A program made the translations under genes and the position numbers. Source: Aureimonas ureilytica (GTDB lineage: Bacteria; Pseudomonadota; Alphaproteobacteria; Rhizobiales; Rhizobiaceae). Taken from it: 51,049 nucleotides of DNA. Positions 1 through 8,290 of this stretch are shown here, in pieces. The notes beneath the pieces were generated by a model, which was not told the DNA's origin, searched no databases, and saw nothing but the letters and a program-made list of their open reading frames with translations. Location of the stretch: assembly GCF_001475935.1 (NCBI RefSeq), contig NZ_LDQA01000006.1, positions 1 to 51,049 of the forward strand, given 5' to 3'. How positions within the stretch are numbered: the stretch's first letter is position 1; every line of letters begins with the position of its first letter.

Positions 1-1
1 G

Positions 2-475
2 CGCTCGCGCGAGCGCGTCGAGGCCGAGGCGGACTGGCTGCGGCTGGCGCGCGGGCGCGGCGTGCCACTCTCGATCCTGCGCCTGTCGGGCATCTACGGG
101 CCGGGGCGCAACGCGTTCGAGAATCTGAAATCGGGCAAGGCGCGGCGGCTGGTGAAACCGGGCCAGGTCTTCAACCGCATCCATGTGGACGACATCGCCG
201 GAGCGCTGCGTCTGCTGGCCGCCCGCAACGAAAACGCCATCGTCAACGTGACCGATGACGAGCCCGCGCCGCCGCAGGATGTGGTCGCCTTCGCGGCCGA
301 AATTGGCGGCTTCGACCTGCCGCCGGAGGTGGATTTCGAATCAGCCGATCTCACGCCGATGGCACGTTCTTTCTATGGGGAGAACAAGAGAGTGCGAAAT
401 CGGAGGCTCAAATCGCTCGGATACGAATTTTTTTTCCCGACCTTTCGTGAAGGCCTGGGGGCGCTGAAGCCCTGA
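2..475 (+). CDS. SDR-type NAD-dependent epimerase/dehydratase, 3' part only
   Basis: The reading frame is open from the first bases of the window, so the start and the N-terminal Rossmann glycine motif lie upstream. The visible 157 residues contain the run ILRLSGIYGPGRN, typical of the C-terminal substrate-binding half of extended short-chain dehydrogenases of the YeeZ/NAD(P)-binding type. They also contain NRIHVDDIAGAL, a second hallmark in which a His-Val-Asp-Asp run follows the substrate loop. Family membership is firm. The substrate is unknown, because these proteins are usually annotated only as SDR family oxidoreductase. An rlpA-like gene follows in the same direction after a 169-base gap, so they need not share a transcript. 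Confidence 0.85.
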   Translation, partial: RSRERVEAEADWLRLARGRGVPLSILRLSGIYGPGRNAFENLKSGKARRLVKPGQVFNRIHVDDIAGALRLLAARNENAIVNVTDDEPAPPQDVVAFAAEIGGFDLPPEVDFESADLTPMARSFYGENKRVRNRRLKSLGYEFFFPTFREGLGALKP

Positions 476-644
476 ATCCTCGGGGATTCGATCACGGAGT
501 ATTTCGTAAAGATTTCAGTAATTTATTTTTCGTGATGGAACCGTCCCTTTTTGGCCTTTTCCGGCCTTCATTCCCACCGGATCGAACGGCGGGGGCCACG
601 AGGGGATTTCGTTAAGGAATTCAATAGGCTCGGCCCGCGCGCGT

Positions 645-1064
645 ATGAAACGGATCGGGTGCGGACTTTTGCACATACGAACGCTGGCTGTGACGGCCTC
701 TGCCTTGACCTCGCTTTTCCTCCTCGCAACGCCTCATGCCGCCGAGGCGGCGGGCGTCAGGACCACCTGCGGCGGCGCGTCCTGGTACGCCCTCCATTCG
801 CGGACGGCCTCGGGCGAGCGCATGAATCCTTCCGCTCTCACGGCTGCGCACAAGACGCTGCCGCTGGGCTCCAAGGTCAAGGTGACGAACCTCAACAATA
901 AGCGTTCCGTCGTGGTGCGCATCAACGATCGCGGCCCCTTCATCAAGGGGCGGATGATCGATCTCTCAAAAGCGGCGGCCTCCAAGCTCGGCTTCGTGTC
1001 GGCCGGCCATGCCCGCGTACAGATCGAACCGGCGGACGGCTCGGGCGCGGAAAGCTGCGGCTGA
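645..1064 (+). CDS. rlpA: RlpA-like double-psi beta-barrel protein, exported
   Basis: This 139-residue protein starts with a Sec-type signal (Lys-Arg then a hydrophobic run, residues 11-29, with an AEA-like cleavage site near 34). A compact double-psi beta-barrel follows, with ASWY (45-48), ASGE (55-58), AAHKTLPLG (67-75), INDRGPF (93-99) and DLS (106-108). These are the signature blocks of the RlpA family, whose members include septal lytic transglycosylases acting on peptidoglycan lacking stem peptides. No lipobox Cys sits at the cleavage site and there is no SPOR domain, so this is the short periplasmic form. Enzymatic activity is an inference; such short forms are often uncharacterised. 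No clear Shine-Dalgarno precedes the ATG. Confidence 0.85.
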   Translation: MKRIGCGLLHIRTLAVTASALTSLFLLATPHAAEAAGVRTTCGGASWYALHSRTASGERMNPSALTAAHKTLPLGSKVKVTNLNNKRSVVVRINDRGPFIKGRMIDLSKAAASKLGFVSAGHARVQIEPADGSGAESCG

Positions 1065-1112
1065 GCGGATCGGGTCTCATGGCTTACGCCATGATCGCCT
1101 TTCCGCCGAACC

Positions 1113-1140
1113 GGGCGGCCTTGCGCCGCCCCTTCTTTCT
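1113..1140 (+). terminator. Terminator-like hairpin after rlpA
   Basis: A 7-bp perfect stem (GGGCGGC 1113-1119, GCCGCCC 1125-1131) with a 5-base loop is followed by a pyrimidine-rich CTTCTTTCT. It lies 49 bases after the rlpA stop and before the convergent HD-GYP gene. The T-tract is imperfect, so efficiency is uncertain. Confidence 0.45.
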
Positions 1141-1169
1141 CCGAGATGGATTCGCGCCGGCTTGCGAAC

Positions 1170-2615
1170 TCAGGCGACGGCCGCCAGCGCCCGATCGCTC
1201 CGCTTTGGCTCCGCCGCCGGACCGCCGATCATCGCGGGATCGATTCGCGCAAGGCCGGCCTTCAGCGCTTCGACGCAGGTTGCATCCACCGCCGTGCCGG
1301 TCTCCGCGTCCAGAATACCCAGCGCCTTCGACACGGGCATGGCCGCGCGATAGGGCCTGTCGGCCGTCAGCGCGTCGAAGATATCGGCCACCGTCACGAT
1401 GCGCGTTTCCAGGCTGATGGCTTCGCCCTTCAATCCCTCCGGGTAGCCCTTGCCGTCGAGCCGCTCGTGATGCGCGCCGCCGACCTCCGCGAGGCTCGCG
1501 AAGGCGCCGATCTGGGACAGGATGGTTCGGCTGTGGCTCGCATGGAGTCGCATCAGGGCGACCTCGTCGTCCGTCAGCGGGCCGGGCTTGTCGAGAATCA
1601 TGTTGGAGACACCGAGCTTGCCGATATCGTGCAGAAGCGCCGCGCGCTTCATCCAACGGCGTTTTTCGGGCGTGAAGCCCAGCGTTTCGCCGATCAGGTC
1701 GGTGAACAGGGCGACCCGCTTGCAATGGCCCGAGGTGAAAGGACTCTTGGAGTCCACCACATCGGCGAAGGCCTCGGCGATCTCGTCGAGATAGTCTTCA
1801 TCCACGAAACCCTCGTCCTCTTCACAGGCGGGGAAGAGATCGGCTTCAGGACCTTCGAGCCGGCTCCAGAAACCCGGCCGGGCGCTCGCACGGCGAAAGG
1901 CGGACACCAGCGCCGGATCGAACCAGCGGCCGTTGCGTGCCGCGACCTCGTTCAAGGCCGCTTCCGCGCCCTCGCCGCGATGAAACACATCCACGACCTG
2001 CGACAGAAGCGCGATGCGGGCAAAGAGCGGGATCACCTCGCCCGCAAGACCCTGCGGCCGGCCCTTGCCGTCCCAATGTTCGTCCAAGGCCAGAATGGCC
2101 CCCGCCACCCGCTCGGAAAAGCGCAGACGGCGCGCGATGCCCGCGCCCCGGTCGCAGCGCGTTTCGATCAGCTCCCGGCTGATGTCGCCGCCATGGCGGA
2201 AGATATGGGCGATGGCGCGAAACCGCTCGGCCAGACCCGCCGTCAGGCCCGTCTGTTCGATAACAAAGCGCAGCACCTGCGGCAGCCCGTCGTCCAGCCG
2301 CTTGAAGCTTCGCTTGAAGGTGAGGTCGTCTGCCAGATAGAGCTGGCAAAGCCGCGCAGCGTTGGAAGAGCAGCCGAGATCCTTGAGGGTGATGGCGTAG
2401 CGCAAATCCGCCAGCGCGCCCGCGTCGAGCCCCAGTTCCCGGCCGATCCACGTTCCGATAAAGGCCGAGCGGACGCAATGGCCCGCCGGCTGACCCTCCG
2501 TGAGATCCAATGCGTGGCTGAGGGCGCCCAGAAGCTCCGTCAGCCGAACAGGAGCAGGTGGGGCAAGCGGGAGAAGGGACATCGGCACCGGCGATCGCAA
2601 ATCTTGATGTGTCAT
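1170..2615 (-). CDS. HD-GYP domain cyclic-di-GMP phosphodiesterase-like protein
   Basis: This 481-residue protein has two tandem HD-type modules. The C-terminal one is canonical HD-GYP: LLHDIGKLG with the metal-binding His329-Asp330, HHERLDGKGYP with His-His-Glu 382-384 and the GYP at 390-392. HD-GYP proteins hydrolyse cyclic-di-GMP to pGpG or GMP. The N-terminal module is degenerate: the HD position reads LKDLGCSS (78-84) and the GYP equivalent reads DGKGRP (182-187), so it is probably regulatory. No receiver domain, membrane segment or signal peptide is seen. The start at 2615 has no good ribosome site; an in-frame ATG at 2582 is an equally good alternative. Nearby chemotaxis genes make a motility or biofilm role plausible but unproven. 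Confidence 0.85.
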   Translation of the reverse strand: MTHQDLRSPVPMSLLPLAPPAPVRLTELLGALSHALDLTEGQPAGHCVRSAFIGTWIGRELGLDAGALADLRYAITLKDLGCSSNAARLCQLYLADDLTFKRSFKRLDDGLPQVLRFVIEQTGLTAGLAERFRAIAHIFRHGGDISRELIETRCDRGAGIARRLRFSERVAGAILALDEHWDGKGRPQGLAGEVIPLFARIALLSQVVDVFHRGEGAEAALNEVAARNGRWFDPALVSAFRRASARPGFWSRLEGPEADLFPACEEDEGFVDEDYLDEIAEAFADVVDSKSPFTSGHCKRVALFTDLIGETLGFTPEKRRWMKRAALLHDIGKLGVSNMILDKPGPLTDDEVALMRLHASHSRTILSQIGAFASLAEVGGAHHERLDGKGYPEGLKGEAISLETRIVTVADIFDALTADRPYRAAMPVSKALGILDAETGTAVDATCVEALKAGLARIDPAMIGGPAAEPKRSDRALAAVA

Positions 2616-2706
2616 ACATCAGGCAGATTAAGCTCGGTTTGATGCCGCCATTCGAAATCGCTCGTCACGTCTGAGCCCCGGAGGGGCTGTGAGGGACGCT
2701 GACGCG

Positions 2707-2740
2707 AAAGCGCCCCCGCCGGCAGAGCCAGCGGGAGCGC
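2707..2740 (-). terminator. Terminator-like hairpin after mucR
   Basis: On the minus strand a 10-bp stem with one G-U pair (arms at 2731-2740 and 2710-2719) is followed by only three U residues. It begins 32 bases after the mucR stop codon. The stem is strong but the T-tract short, so this is a probable rather than certain intrinsic terminator. Confidence 0.5.
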
Positions 2741-2771
2741 GAATGGCGAAAGCGGGCAGATGCCGCTTCGA

Positions 2772-3296
2772 TCAGGCTTCGGTGTCGGCCGTTGCCTTCT
2801 TGCGCGGGCCGCGGCGCTTGCCGGCGTTGTCCGCCGCGCTTTCGGGGACGCTCGCTTCGGGCTCCGGCATCTCGGCCTCCGGCGCCGCGATTTTCCGGCC
2901 GAGGCCGATGCTCTTGGCAAGTTCGGAGCGCTTGGCCGCATAATTGGCTGCGACCATGGGATAATCAGCCGGCAGGTTCCACTTCTGACGGTAGGCTTCC
3001 GGCGTCAGATTGTAATGCGTCATCAGATGGCGCTTGAGCGACTTGAACTGCTTTCCGTCTTCCAAGCAGACGATATAGTCCGGTGTGATGGACTTCTTGA
3101 CGGGGACGGCCGGCACGAGCGGCTGCGCTTCGACTTGCTGCGCCTCGGTCGGCGTGTCGAACTGCAGGGCGTCGAAGACGATCGCGATCAGGCTGGGAAG
3201 ATCGTCGCGCGGAACATGGTTGTTGCTGACATAGGCTTTGACGATCTGCGCCGCGAGATAGCGACGGGACGAAACCTGGTCCGAATGATCTTCCAT
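2772..3296 (-). CDS. mucR: MucR/Ros family zinc-finger transcriptional regulator
   Basis: A 174-residue protein with the Ros/MucR fold. Its single zinc-finger block runs from the Cys77 region (VCLEDGKQFKSLKRHL) through His90 and His94 to the conserved helix ending YRQKWNLP (102-109). As in other MucR proteins, the second finger Cys is replaced by an acidic residue (CLED). MucR proteins are global regulators in rhizobia, brucellae and relatives. They bind AT-rich DNA and control exopolysaccharide, motility and cell-cycle genes. The tail from 135 on is acidic, then Lys/Arg-rich, and looks disordered. A GAGGAG lies 11 bases before the ATG. Autoregulation through the AT-rich upstream region would fit family habit but is not shown here. 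Confidence 0.93.
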   Translation of the reverse strand: MEDHSDQVSSRRYLAAQIVKAYVSNNHVPRDDLPSLIAIVFDALQFDTPTEAQQVEAQPLVPAVPVKKSITPDYIVCLEDGKQFKSLKRHLMTHYNLTPEAYRQKWNLPADYPMVAANYAAKRSELAKSIGLGRKIAAPEAEMPEPEASVPESAADNAGKRRGPRKKATADTEA

Positions 3297-4040
3297 GCCC
3301 TTTCAGACTCCTCATTACGCTGGAGTGATACCGCGATCACCGCTGTCTAATAATTGCCCGTGTATTTGCCTGTGACGGCGTTCTCTTTCAAGTCGAAATA
3401 GCGCAGGGGCGAGACATTCCATCGGTTCAGGGTGTTGCACACTCGAATTGGGTGACGCGATTTTCCTGTCTTGCAGCGCAATAATTCAAATTGCATGCAA
3501 ATTTCATCTGCATGGCGCCGTCATTTCCATCGTCGAATCACCCGTGCCACTTGTTTCATACTGGCGAAATCGGAGATTGTGGCAGGCTATCAATAGGCTT
3601 CGCTCGATTTGGCGAGGCCATCTTCGTTTCTGCTCCGAACCTGTCCTGAAGTTCATGGGACAATGTTGGGTTGTTTTGCTTTGCAAAGGAATTTTCTGGC
3701 AACGCAACTTGGCTGATACTGGCCTTTATTCCTCAAGGGAATGTGGGGCGTCCCATGTCTAGGACTGGATGGCGCGATGGTGGATGATGGGCAGCGCTGG
3801 CGAGGGATTTATAAAATTCAGGATCTATAGAAGACTGGAAAACACATATTTTACGGTCAATGAATGGCGGGCGGAAAACCGGTCCATTCATTTGGCGCAG
3901 GAAGTCGATCGAAACAAATGACCCCTCGAAATCCTATGCCCGATTTGAAGGAAGGCGGCCAGCGGGCGAGCCGCCTCTTGCCGGACCCATGCGAACCTGC
4001 GCCGGTAGACCTGAAAGCCAAGGCCGGTTCGGGGCTGCGC
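3297..4040. other. Intergenic stretch between mucR and the thiamin operon
   Basis: About 740 bases separate the mucR start from the hairpin that ends the thiamin operon. The part around 3340-3850 is clearly richer in A+T than the flanking genes. It has several short open frames on both strands, none with recognisable sequence, ribosome site or GC-rich third positions. It most likely holds the mucR promoter. I see no gene in it. Confidence 0.6.
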
Positions 4041-4066
4041 TTCCAGCGCGAGGCTGCGCTGGAAGA
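4041..4066 (-). terminator. Perfect 10-bp hairpin at the end of the thiamin operon
   Basis: CTTCCAGCGC (4041-4050) and GCGCTGGAAG (4057-4066) are exact inverted repeats around a 6-base loop, 15 bases past the tenA stop. No T-tract follows on either strand. It could be a Rho-assisted end, an mRNA-stabilising 3' structure or a terminator with poor tail. Confidence 0.5.
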
Positions 4067-4081
4067 GGGGAACTTCCAATT

Positions 4082-4747
4082 CTAGATCGTTAGGCTCATC
4101 TGCCAGAAATCCGCCTCCAGGCGACAGGCCTCGCCGAAGAGTCCCGCCAGTTCCCCGAAGCGCCGCTCCGTCAGAGCGCGCTCCGCCAAGGCGTTCAGAT
4201 GCAGGCGTGCTGCGGCCGCCACCTCTTGATAGGCCGGACCCGCATATTCCTCGATCCATTCGCGGTACGGATGTTCGGCCAGATGGGCCGGTCCCAGCGA
4301 ATCGGCCAGCCGCGCGCCGATCTCGCCATAGCCGATGACGCACGGGGCGAGAGCCGTGTGCAGATCGAGAAGGTCGCCCGACGCTCCACAGTCCAGGACG
4401 AAGCGCGTGTAGGCGGTTGTCGCCGGCTCCTCGCGCGCTTGTTCCAGATCGCCGGAGCTGAGGCCCCAGCGTTCCGACAGGCGGATATGAAGGTTCAGCT
4501 CCACATCCAGAATGGCTGACAGCGCCGCCTTCGCCCGGCGCATATCCGCGAGGGTCCGGCTCTTGTAGATGGCCAGCGCATTGGCCCGCGCGAACTGGAT
4601 GAGGAAGAGATAGTCCTGCACGAGGTATCGCTGGAAGGCCGCTTGCGGCAGCGCACCGATGCCCATGCGAAAGACGAACATGTGGTTCACATAGGCGTCC
4701 CAGTCCTCTTGGGCGGCCGATTTCAAGCGCTCGAACACATCGCTCAT
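4082..4747 (-). CDS. tenA: TenA family aminopyrimidine aminohydrolase (thiaminase II), Cys type
   Basis: A 221-residue all-helical TenA protein. The catalytic Cys136 sits in APCVIGYGEIG, with an aspartate at 45 (QDY) and a glutamate at 211 (EADFW) in the places expected from Bacillus TenA (Cys135, Asp44, Glu205). This class hydrolyses 4-amino-5-aminomethyl-2-methylpyrimidine to hydroxymethylpyrimidine, salvaging breakdown products of thiamin. The start overlaps the end of the preceding tenA-like gene by four bases (ATGA), so the two are translationally coupled. It is the last gene of the TPP-riboswitch operon; its product feeds ThiD encoded two genes upstream. Confidence 0.9.
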   Translation of the reverse strand: MSDVFERLKSAAQEDWDAYVNHMFVFRMGIGALPQAAFQRYLVQDYLFLIQFARANALAIYKSRTLADMRRAKAALSAILDVELNLHIRLSERWGLSSGDLEQAREEPATTAYTRFVLDCGASGDLLDLHTALAPCVIGYGEIGARLADSLGPAHLAEHPYREWIEEYAGPAYQEVAAAARLHLNALAERALTERRFGELAGLFGEACRLEADFWQMSLTI

Positions 4748-5448
4748 GAAGCCTCCGCCCCATAGGCCGCTTCGAAAAAAGCGCGCTCCAGCGCGACGGC
4801 CCGGCGAAACAGATCCTCACAGAGCGCGTGATGCTCCGGCCCGACCCGGTCGAGTTCGGAGCGCAGGAAGGCGACGAAATCGCGAAAGCCTGGATTGTCG
4901 TGCAGCGTGATCCATTCGCGGTGCACGAAATCGCCGGGAAGCGGCTGGGGCGCTCGCGAGGCCCAATCGAGATAGAGCCATTCGGCGACGGTGAGAACGC
5001 TGAGCGCGGCCGCATAGGAGCGCCGTTCGGCCGCCTCGCGCATGATCGCCTGGAAGCCCGAAGTCGCCGCCGTGTCGGGCGTGGCCTCGCGCTCGGCAGG
5101 GGAGACGCCCAACGCCTCGAAGGCGCGCTCGAAATAGGTGTTCTCCTCGCCCGCCACGAGGCCGGCGAAGCGGGCGAGCCGTAGGCGCGATTCGAACCGG
5201 TCGCTGGTCGCCATGGCCGCGCCGAGCAGCATCAGGAACGGATCGAGAAAGCGATGATCCTGAACGAGATAGCGCGCCATGATGTCCGGCGCGATCGTGC
5301 CGGCCATCAGCTCTCGCGTGAAACGATGCGTGACGGCTGCCGTCCAGTCGGGCTCGGCGGCAGCGCGCAGCCGCTCGCTGAAGCGCTCCTCCTGCGTGAT
5401 CCTCGCCGGCTCAGCGACGCCTTGCGGCTCAGGCGCGCCTGCGCTCAC
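4744..5448 (-). CDS. TenA-like protein, Glu type (TenA_E)
   Basis: A second TenA-fold protein of 234 residues when started at the GTG at 5448. That start forms GTGA with the thiD stop and has GGGGAG eight bases upstream, so it is preferred over a TTG at 5478. It keeps the QDH/D motif of helix 2 (YLVQDHRFLD). Where tenA has its catalytic Cys it reads LTVAEWLYLDWA, the Glu-containing pattern of the TenA_E subgroup. Members of this group act on thiamin salvage intermediates in plants and bacteria, but the exact substrate here is inferred. Co-occurrence of a Glu-type and a Cys-type TenA suggests two sequential steps on oxidised or formylated aminopyrimidines. Confidence 0.8.
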   Translation of the reverse strand: MSAGAPEPQGVAEPARITQEERFSERLRAAAEPDWTAAVTHRFTRELMAGTIAPDIMARYLVQDHRFLDPFLMLLGAAMATSDRFESRLRLARFAGLVAGEENTYFERAFEALGVSPAEREATPDTAATSGFQAIMREAAERRSYAAALSVLTVAEWLYLDWASRAPQPLPGDFVHREWITLHDNPGFRDFVAFLRSELDRVGPEHHALCEDLFRRAVALERAFFEAAYGAEAS

Positions 5449-6266
5449 GATGCGCGCTCCCCTGCGATCGCAGGCCAAAGGGCATGGAAATGATGCACCG
5501 GCCCGCGCCCACCGCCCAGTCGCCAGCTCTTGGCGGATTGCAGCGCGCCTTGCAGATAGGTTCGTGCCTCGCGCACCGCCTCGTTCAGCTGATGGCCCTT
5601 GGCGAGTTCCGCCGCGATGGCGGCGGCCAGCGTGCAGCCGGTGCCATGGTCGTTGATCGTTTCGACGCGGGGAAAGGCAAGGCGCAGCTCGCCGGCATCC
5701 GACAGGAGCCAGTCCACGCTCTCGGCCTCCTGACGGTGTCCGCCCTTCATCAGGACGGCGCGCGGCCCAAGGGCGCGGAGGCGCTGGCCCTGTTCGCGCA
5801 TCTCCGCTTCCGTCTCGGCCACGCGCTCGCCCAGAAGCAGCGCGGCTTCCGGCAGGTTCGGCGTCAGAACCTCGGCCAGCGGCAGAAGCTCCTCTTTCAA
5901 GGCACCGAGCGCATCCTCGTCGATCAGCCGATCGCCCGAGGTCGCGATCATCACGGGGTCCACGACCGCGTGCCTTCCATGGGCGCGCAGGCGCCCGGCA
6001 ATGGCGCGGATCACCGCCTCGCTCGACACCATGCCGATCTTGATGGCCCCGACATGGAAATCCCCGAGCACGGCGTCGATCTGCGCCGCGACGATGGCGG
6101 GCGAGAGCGTTTCGACTGCCGTCACGCCTCGCGTGTTCTGCGCGGTGACGGCGGTGAGAACGCTGGTGCCGAACGTGCCGAGCGCCGAGAAGGTCTTGAG
6201 GTCGGCCTGAATGCCGGCACCGCCGCCTGAATCCGAGCCCGCAATGGTGAGCGCGACCGGGATCAT
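5445..6266 (-). CDS. thiD: Hydroxymethylpyrimidine/phosphomethylpyrimidine kinase
   Basis: A 273-residue ribokinase-fold enzyme with the ThiD N-terminal signature IAGSDSGGGAGIQAD and the C-terminal anion-hole/catalytic motif NDHGTGCTLAAA. It phosphorylates HMP twice to HMP-pyrophosphate, the pyrimidine half of thiamin. The ATG overlaps the thiY stop (ATGA) and its own stop overlaps the next gene, so thiX, thiY, thiD and both tenA genes form one tightly coupled operon under the TPP riboswitch. Length and motifs are standard; there is no fused ThiE or TenI domain. Confidence 0.96.
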   Translation of the reverse strand: MIPVALTIAGSDSGGGAGIQADLKTFSALGTFGTSVLTAVTAQNTRGVTAVETLSPAIVAAQIDAVLGDFHVGAIKIGMVSSEAVIRAIAGRLRAHGRHAVVDPVMIATSGDRLIDEDALGALKEELLPLAEVLTPNLPEAALLLGERVAETEAEMREQGQRLRALGPRAVLMKGGHRQEAESVDWLLSDAGELRLAFPRVETINDHGTGCTLAAAIAAELAKGHQLNEAVREARTYLQGALQSAKSWRLGGGRGPVHHFHALWPAIAGERAS

Positions 6267-7204
6267 CGCTTCAGCTCCACCGCGTAATCGGAGACAGGGG
6301 GAACGGCCGGAATGACGCCTTTGGCCTTCAGGAACTCCGCGAAACGCTCCATGCGCGCCATGTCCAGCGCGCCGGGGCGCTTGGCGAAGCGCGGCAGCGT
6401 GTCGGCGAAGGCGGTGCGGTTCAACTCGTCGTTCAGGTCGGGATAGGCCTTCAGGAAGAGCCGAAGAGCCTCGTCCGGATGGTTGGTGAGGTAGAGCGTC
6501 GCTTCCTCCACAGCGTCGAGGAAGCGCGGCAGGCGGGCATCGTTCAGGAGATCGCGGCGCGTGACATAGACCAGCTCGTCATAGGCCGGGACGCCGTTTT
6601 CCTCGGGGTAGAAGAAGCGGCCCTCATGCTGTTCGAGGCGCATCTGCGTCGCCTCGAAATTGCGATAGGAGCCGATCGTGGCGTCCACATTGCCGGAGGC
6701 GAGCGAGGCGGTCAGCGCGAAATTGACATTGATGAGCGTGACGTCGGCGAGCGTCAGCCCGGCCGAGCCCAGCATGGCGGAGAGAAGCGCTTCCTCGACG
6801 CCCGCCACGGAATAGCCGATCCGCTTGCCCTTGAGGTCGGCCAGGCTCTTCACCGGCCCGTTGGCGAGAACCGCGACCGTGTTGAGCGGCGTTTCCACCA
6901 ACGTGCCGAAGCGCACCAGCGGCAGGCCGCCGGCCTGATCCAGCATGAGATTGGGCTGGTAGTGCAGGGCGACATCTGCCTGGCCGGCGGCCACGAGGCG
7001 CGGCGGCGCGGAGGGGTCGGCCGGAGGCACCAGATCGACATCGAGCCCGTGCTTTTCGAAAATGCCCTTTTCCTTGGCGATCACCAGTGGCGCATGGTCG
7101 GGGTTGACGAACCATTCGAGAAGCACGGTCAGCTTGTCGGCGGCGAGCGCGGGGCTCGCCAGAAGCGAGGCCGCAAGGGCGGCGGCCGCGAAGAGGGAAC
7201 GCAT
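6263..7204 (-). CDS. thiY: Thiamin-precursor ABC transporter substrate-binding protein (ThiY type)
   Basis: A 313-residue periplasmic binding protein of the NMT1/THI5-like family. It begins with a clear Sec signal (about residues 1-21, ending ALA), then LTVLLEWFVNPDHAPL, the block found in pyrimidine-precursor binding proteins. ThiY binds formyl-aminopyrimidine for the ThiXYZ importer. The ATG at 7204 shares a base with the thiX stop (TGATG). A much longer upstream extension of the frame overlaps thiX and is not credible. Location between thiX and thiD and the TPP riboswitch upstream support the pyrimidine-import role over other NMT1-like substrates. Confidence 0.9.
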   Translation of the reverse strand: MRSLFAAAALAASLLASPALAADKLTVLLEWFVNPDHAPLVIAKEKGIFEKHGLDVDLVPPADPSAPPRLVAAGQADVALHYQPNLMLDQAGGLPLVRFGTLVETPLNTVAVLANGPVKSLADLKGKRIGYSVAGVEEALLSAMLGSAGLTLADVTLINVNFALTASLASGNVDATIGSYRNFEATQMRLEQHEGRFFYPEENGVPAYDELVYVTRRDLLNDARLPRFLDAVEEATLYLTNHPDEALRLFLKAYPDLNDELNRTAFADTLPRFAKRPGALDMARMERFAEFLKAKGVIPAVPPVSDYAVELKR

Positions 7205-7989
7205 CAGGACGATTTCCTTCGAAGGAGGGAGGGAAAGGGGGAGGGGCCGCTTTCGGCCGCCCAAGGGGCGAGACGCGGCGCTAACTCGTCCACCAGCGCG
7301 CGCAGCGCCAGCGTCATGGCGGCCAGAAGCGCGAGGGCGGCGAACATGAGATCGGTCTGCATCCGGGCATTGGCCTGGATCATCACGAAGCCGAGCCCGC
7401 CCGACGCGCCGACCCATTCGCCGATCACCGCGCCGAGCGGGGCCAGCGGGGCGGCGACGCGAAGGCCTGTGACGAGGGCCGGCAGGGCGAGCGGAATGCG
7501 CACGAAGCGCAGCGTCTGCCAATGGGTGGCGGTGGTCAGGGCGGCGGCGTCCAGAAGCTCGGGCTCGGTGCGACGCAGCCCGTCGGCAAAGGCGGAGGCG
7601 ACGGGAAAGAAGATGACGAGCGCCGCCATCACGACCTTGGACACGAGGCCGAAGCCGAACCAGAGCACCAGAAGCGGCGCGAGGGCGAAGACGGGCATGG
7701 CCTGAAGCACGAGGAGCAGCGGCCAGGCGACACGGCCGAGACGCGGCCAGAGCACGGTGCCGAGCCCCGCCAGCGCGCCGGCACAAGCGCCGAAAACGAG
7801 CCCGAGGATCGTCTCCACCAGCGTCAGCCAGCCTTGCGCCAGAAGAAAGCCGGAGCGCGCCCATAGCGTTGCGGCGACGCGCGCGGGCGAGGGCAGCATA
7901 TAGGGCGGCGGCGCAGCCAGCGCGACGAAGACCGCCCAGATCAGAAGAACCGCCAGAAGTCCGAACAGCGTGGCGCGAAGCGCGCGCAT
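7204..7989 (-). CDS. thiX: Thiamin-precursor ABC transporter permease (ThiX type)
   Basis: A 261-residue permease with about six hydrophobic segments and the cytoplasmic EAA-like loop (EPELLDAAALTTATHWQTL) that docks an ATPase. The sequence belongs to the SsuC/TauC/ThiX group of binding-protein-dependent permeases. The start at 7989 is chosen because the first membrane segment begins directly after it; codons upstream in the same frame (to 8166) look non-coding. The usual partner ATPase ThiZ is not encoded in this operon. Four bases upstream lies the stop of a 72-codon leader ORF whose own ribosome site is the one controlled by the riboswitch. Confidence 0.88.
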   Translation of the reverse strand: MRALRATLFGLLAVLLIWAVFVALAAPPPYMLPSPARVAATLWARSGFLLAQGWLTLVETILGLVFGACAGALAGLGTVLWPRLGRVAWPLLLVLQAMPVFALAPLLVLWFGFGLVSKVVMAALVIFFPVASAFADGLRRTEPELLDAAALTTATHWQTLRFVRIPLALPALVTGLRVAAPLAPLGAVIGEWVGASGGLGFVMIQANARMQTDLMFAALALLAAMTLALRALVDELAPRLAPWAAESGPSPFPSLLRRKSS

Positions 7990-7993
7990 GGCC

Positions 7994-8212
7994 TCAGGCC
8001 TCGCGGGGCGGATGGCGAGACAAGGAACTGTGGGAGGCCCAGAGCAGGGAGGCGCGGAGACGAAGCGCCGACTGTCCCGCGCCATGGCCTCGCGGACTGT
8101 CTGGGTCCCTGCGCCGAGGGACCCGCGCCCTCGGCTTCGCGCAAGCGCTAGAACCTGCATCGGCACTCGGCCGCGAGGGCGGTTCAGTGGCGTTCAGTCG
8201 AATGAAACCCAT
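7994..8212 (-). other. 72-codon leader ORF between TPP riboswitch and thiX
   Basis: An ATG at 8212 has the best ribosome site in the leader (GAGGAG, spacing 5). It opens a 72-codon frame that stops four bases before the thiX ATG. The product (MGFIRLNATEPP...) is rich in Arg, Pro and Ser, matches no family I know, and third codon positions are not GC-biased as in the neighbouring genes. It could be a translated leader that couples the riboswitch to thiX, or the frameshifted remnant of a lost first gene. It is out of frame with thiX. Confidence 0.4.
8103..8124 (-). repeat. 8-bp perfect inverted repeat in the thi leader
   Basis: GGGTCCCT (8103-8110) and AGGGACCC (8117-8124) flank a 6-base loop, inside the leader ORF. 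The stem is very stable in RNA. No T-tract follows, so it is not a classical intrinsic terminator; its role is unknown. Confidence 0.6.
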
Positions 8213-8214
8213 GC

Positions 8215-8248
8215 GATCTCCTCAGGCCCGAACGGGCCGCAAGAGATC
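8215..8248 (-). promoter_or_regulatory. Shine-Dalgarno-sequestering hairpin (riboswitch expression platform)
   Basis: On the minus strand GATC-TC (8248-8243) can pair with GAGATC (8220-8215), which includes part of the ribosome site GAGGAG (8223-8218) of the ATG at 8212. Inside, GGCCC/GGGCC (8238-8234 with 8229-8225) forms a coaxial stem with loop GTTC. This buries the ribosome site and is the expected off-state of a translational TPP riboswitch. It begins about 40 bases after the aptamer P1 helix. The structure is deduced by eye. Confidence 0.6.
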
Positions 8249-8290
8249 CGGAGCGAAGCGAAGAAGGTGCCAAGACGACTGAAGCGCCGC

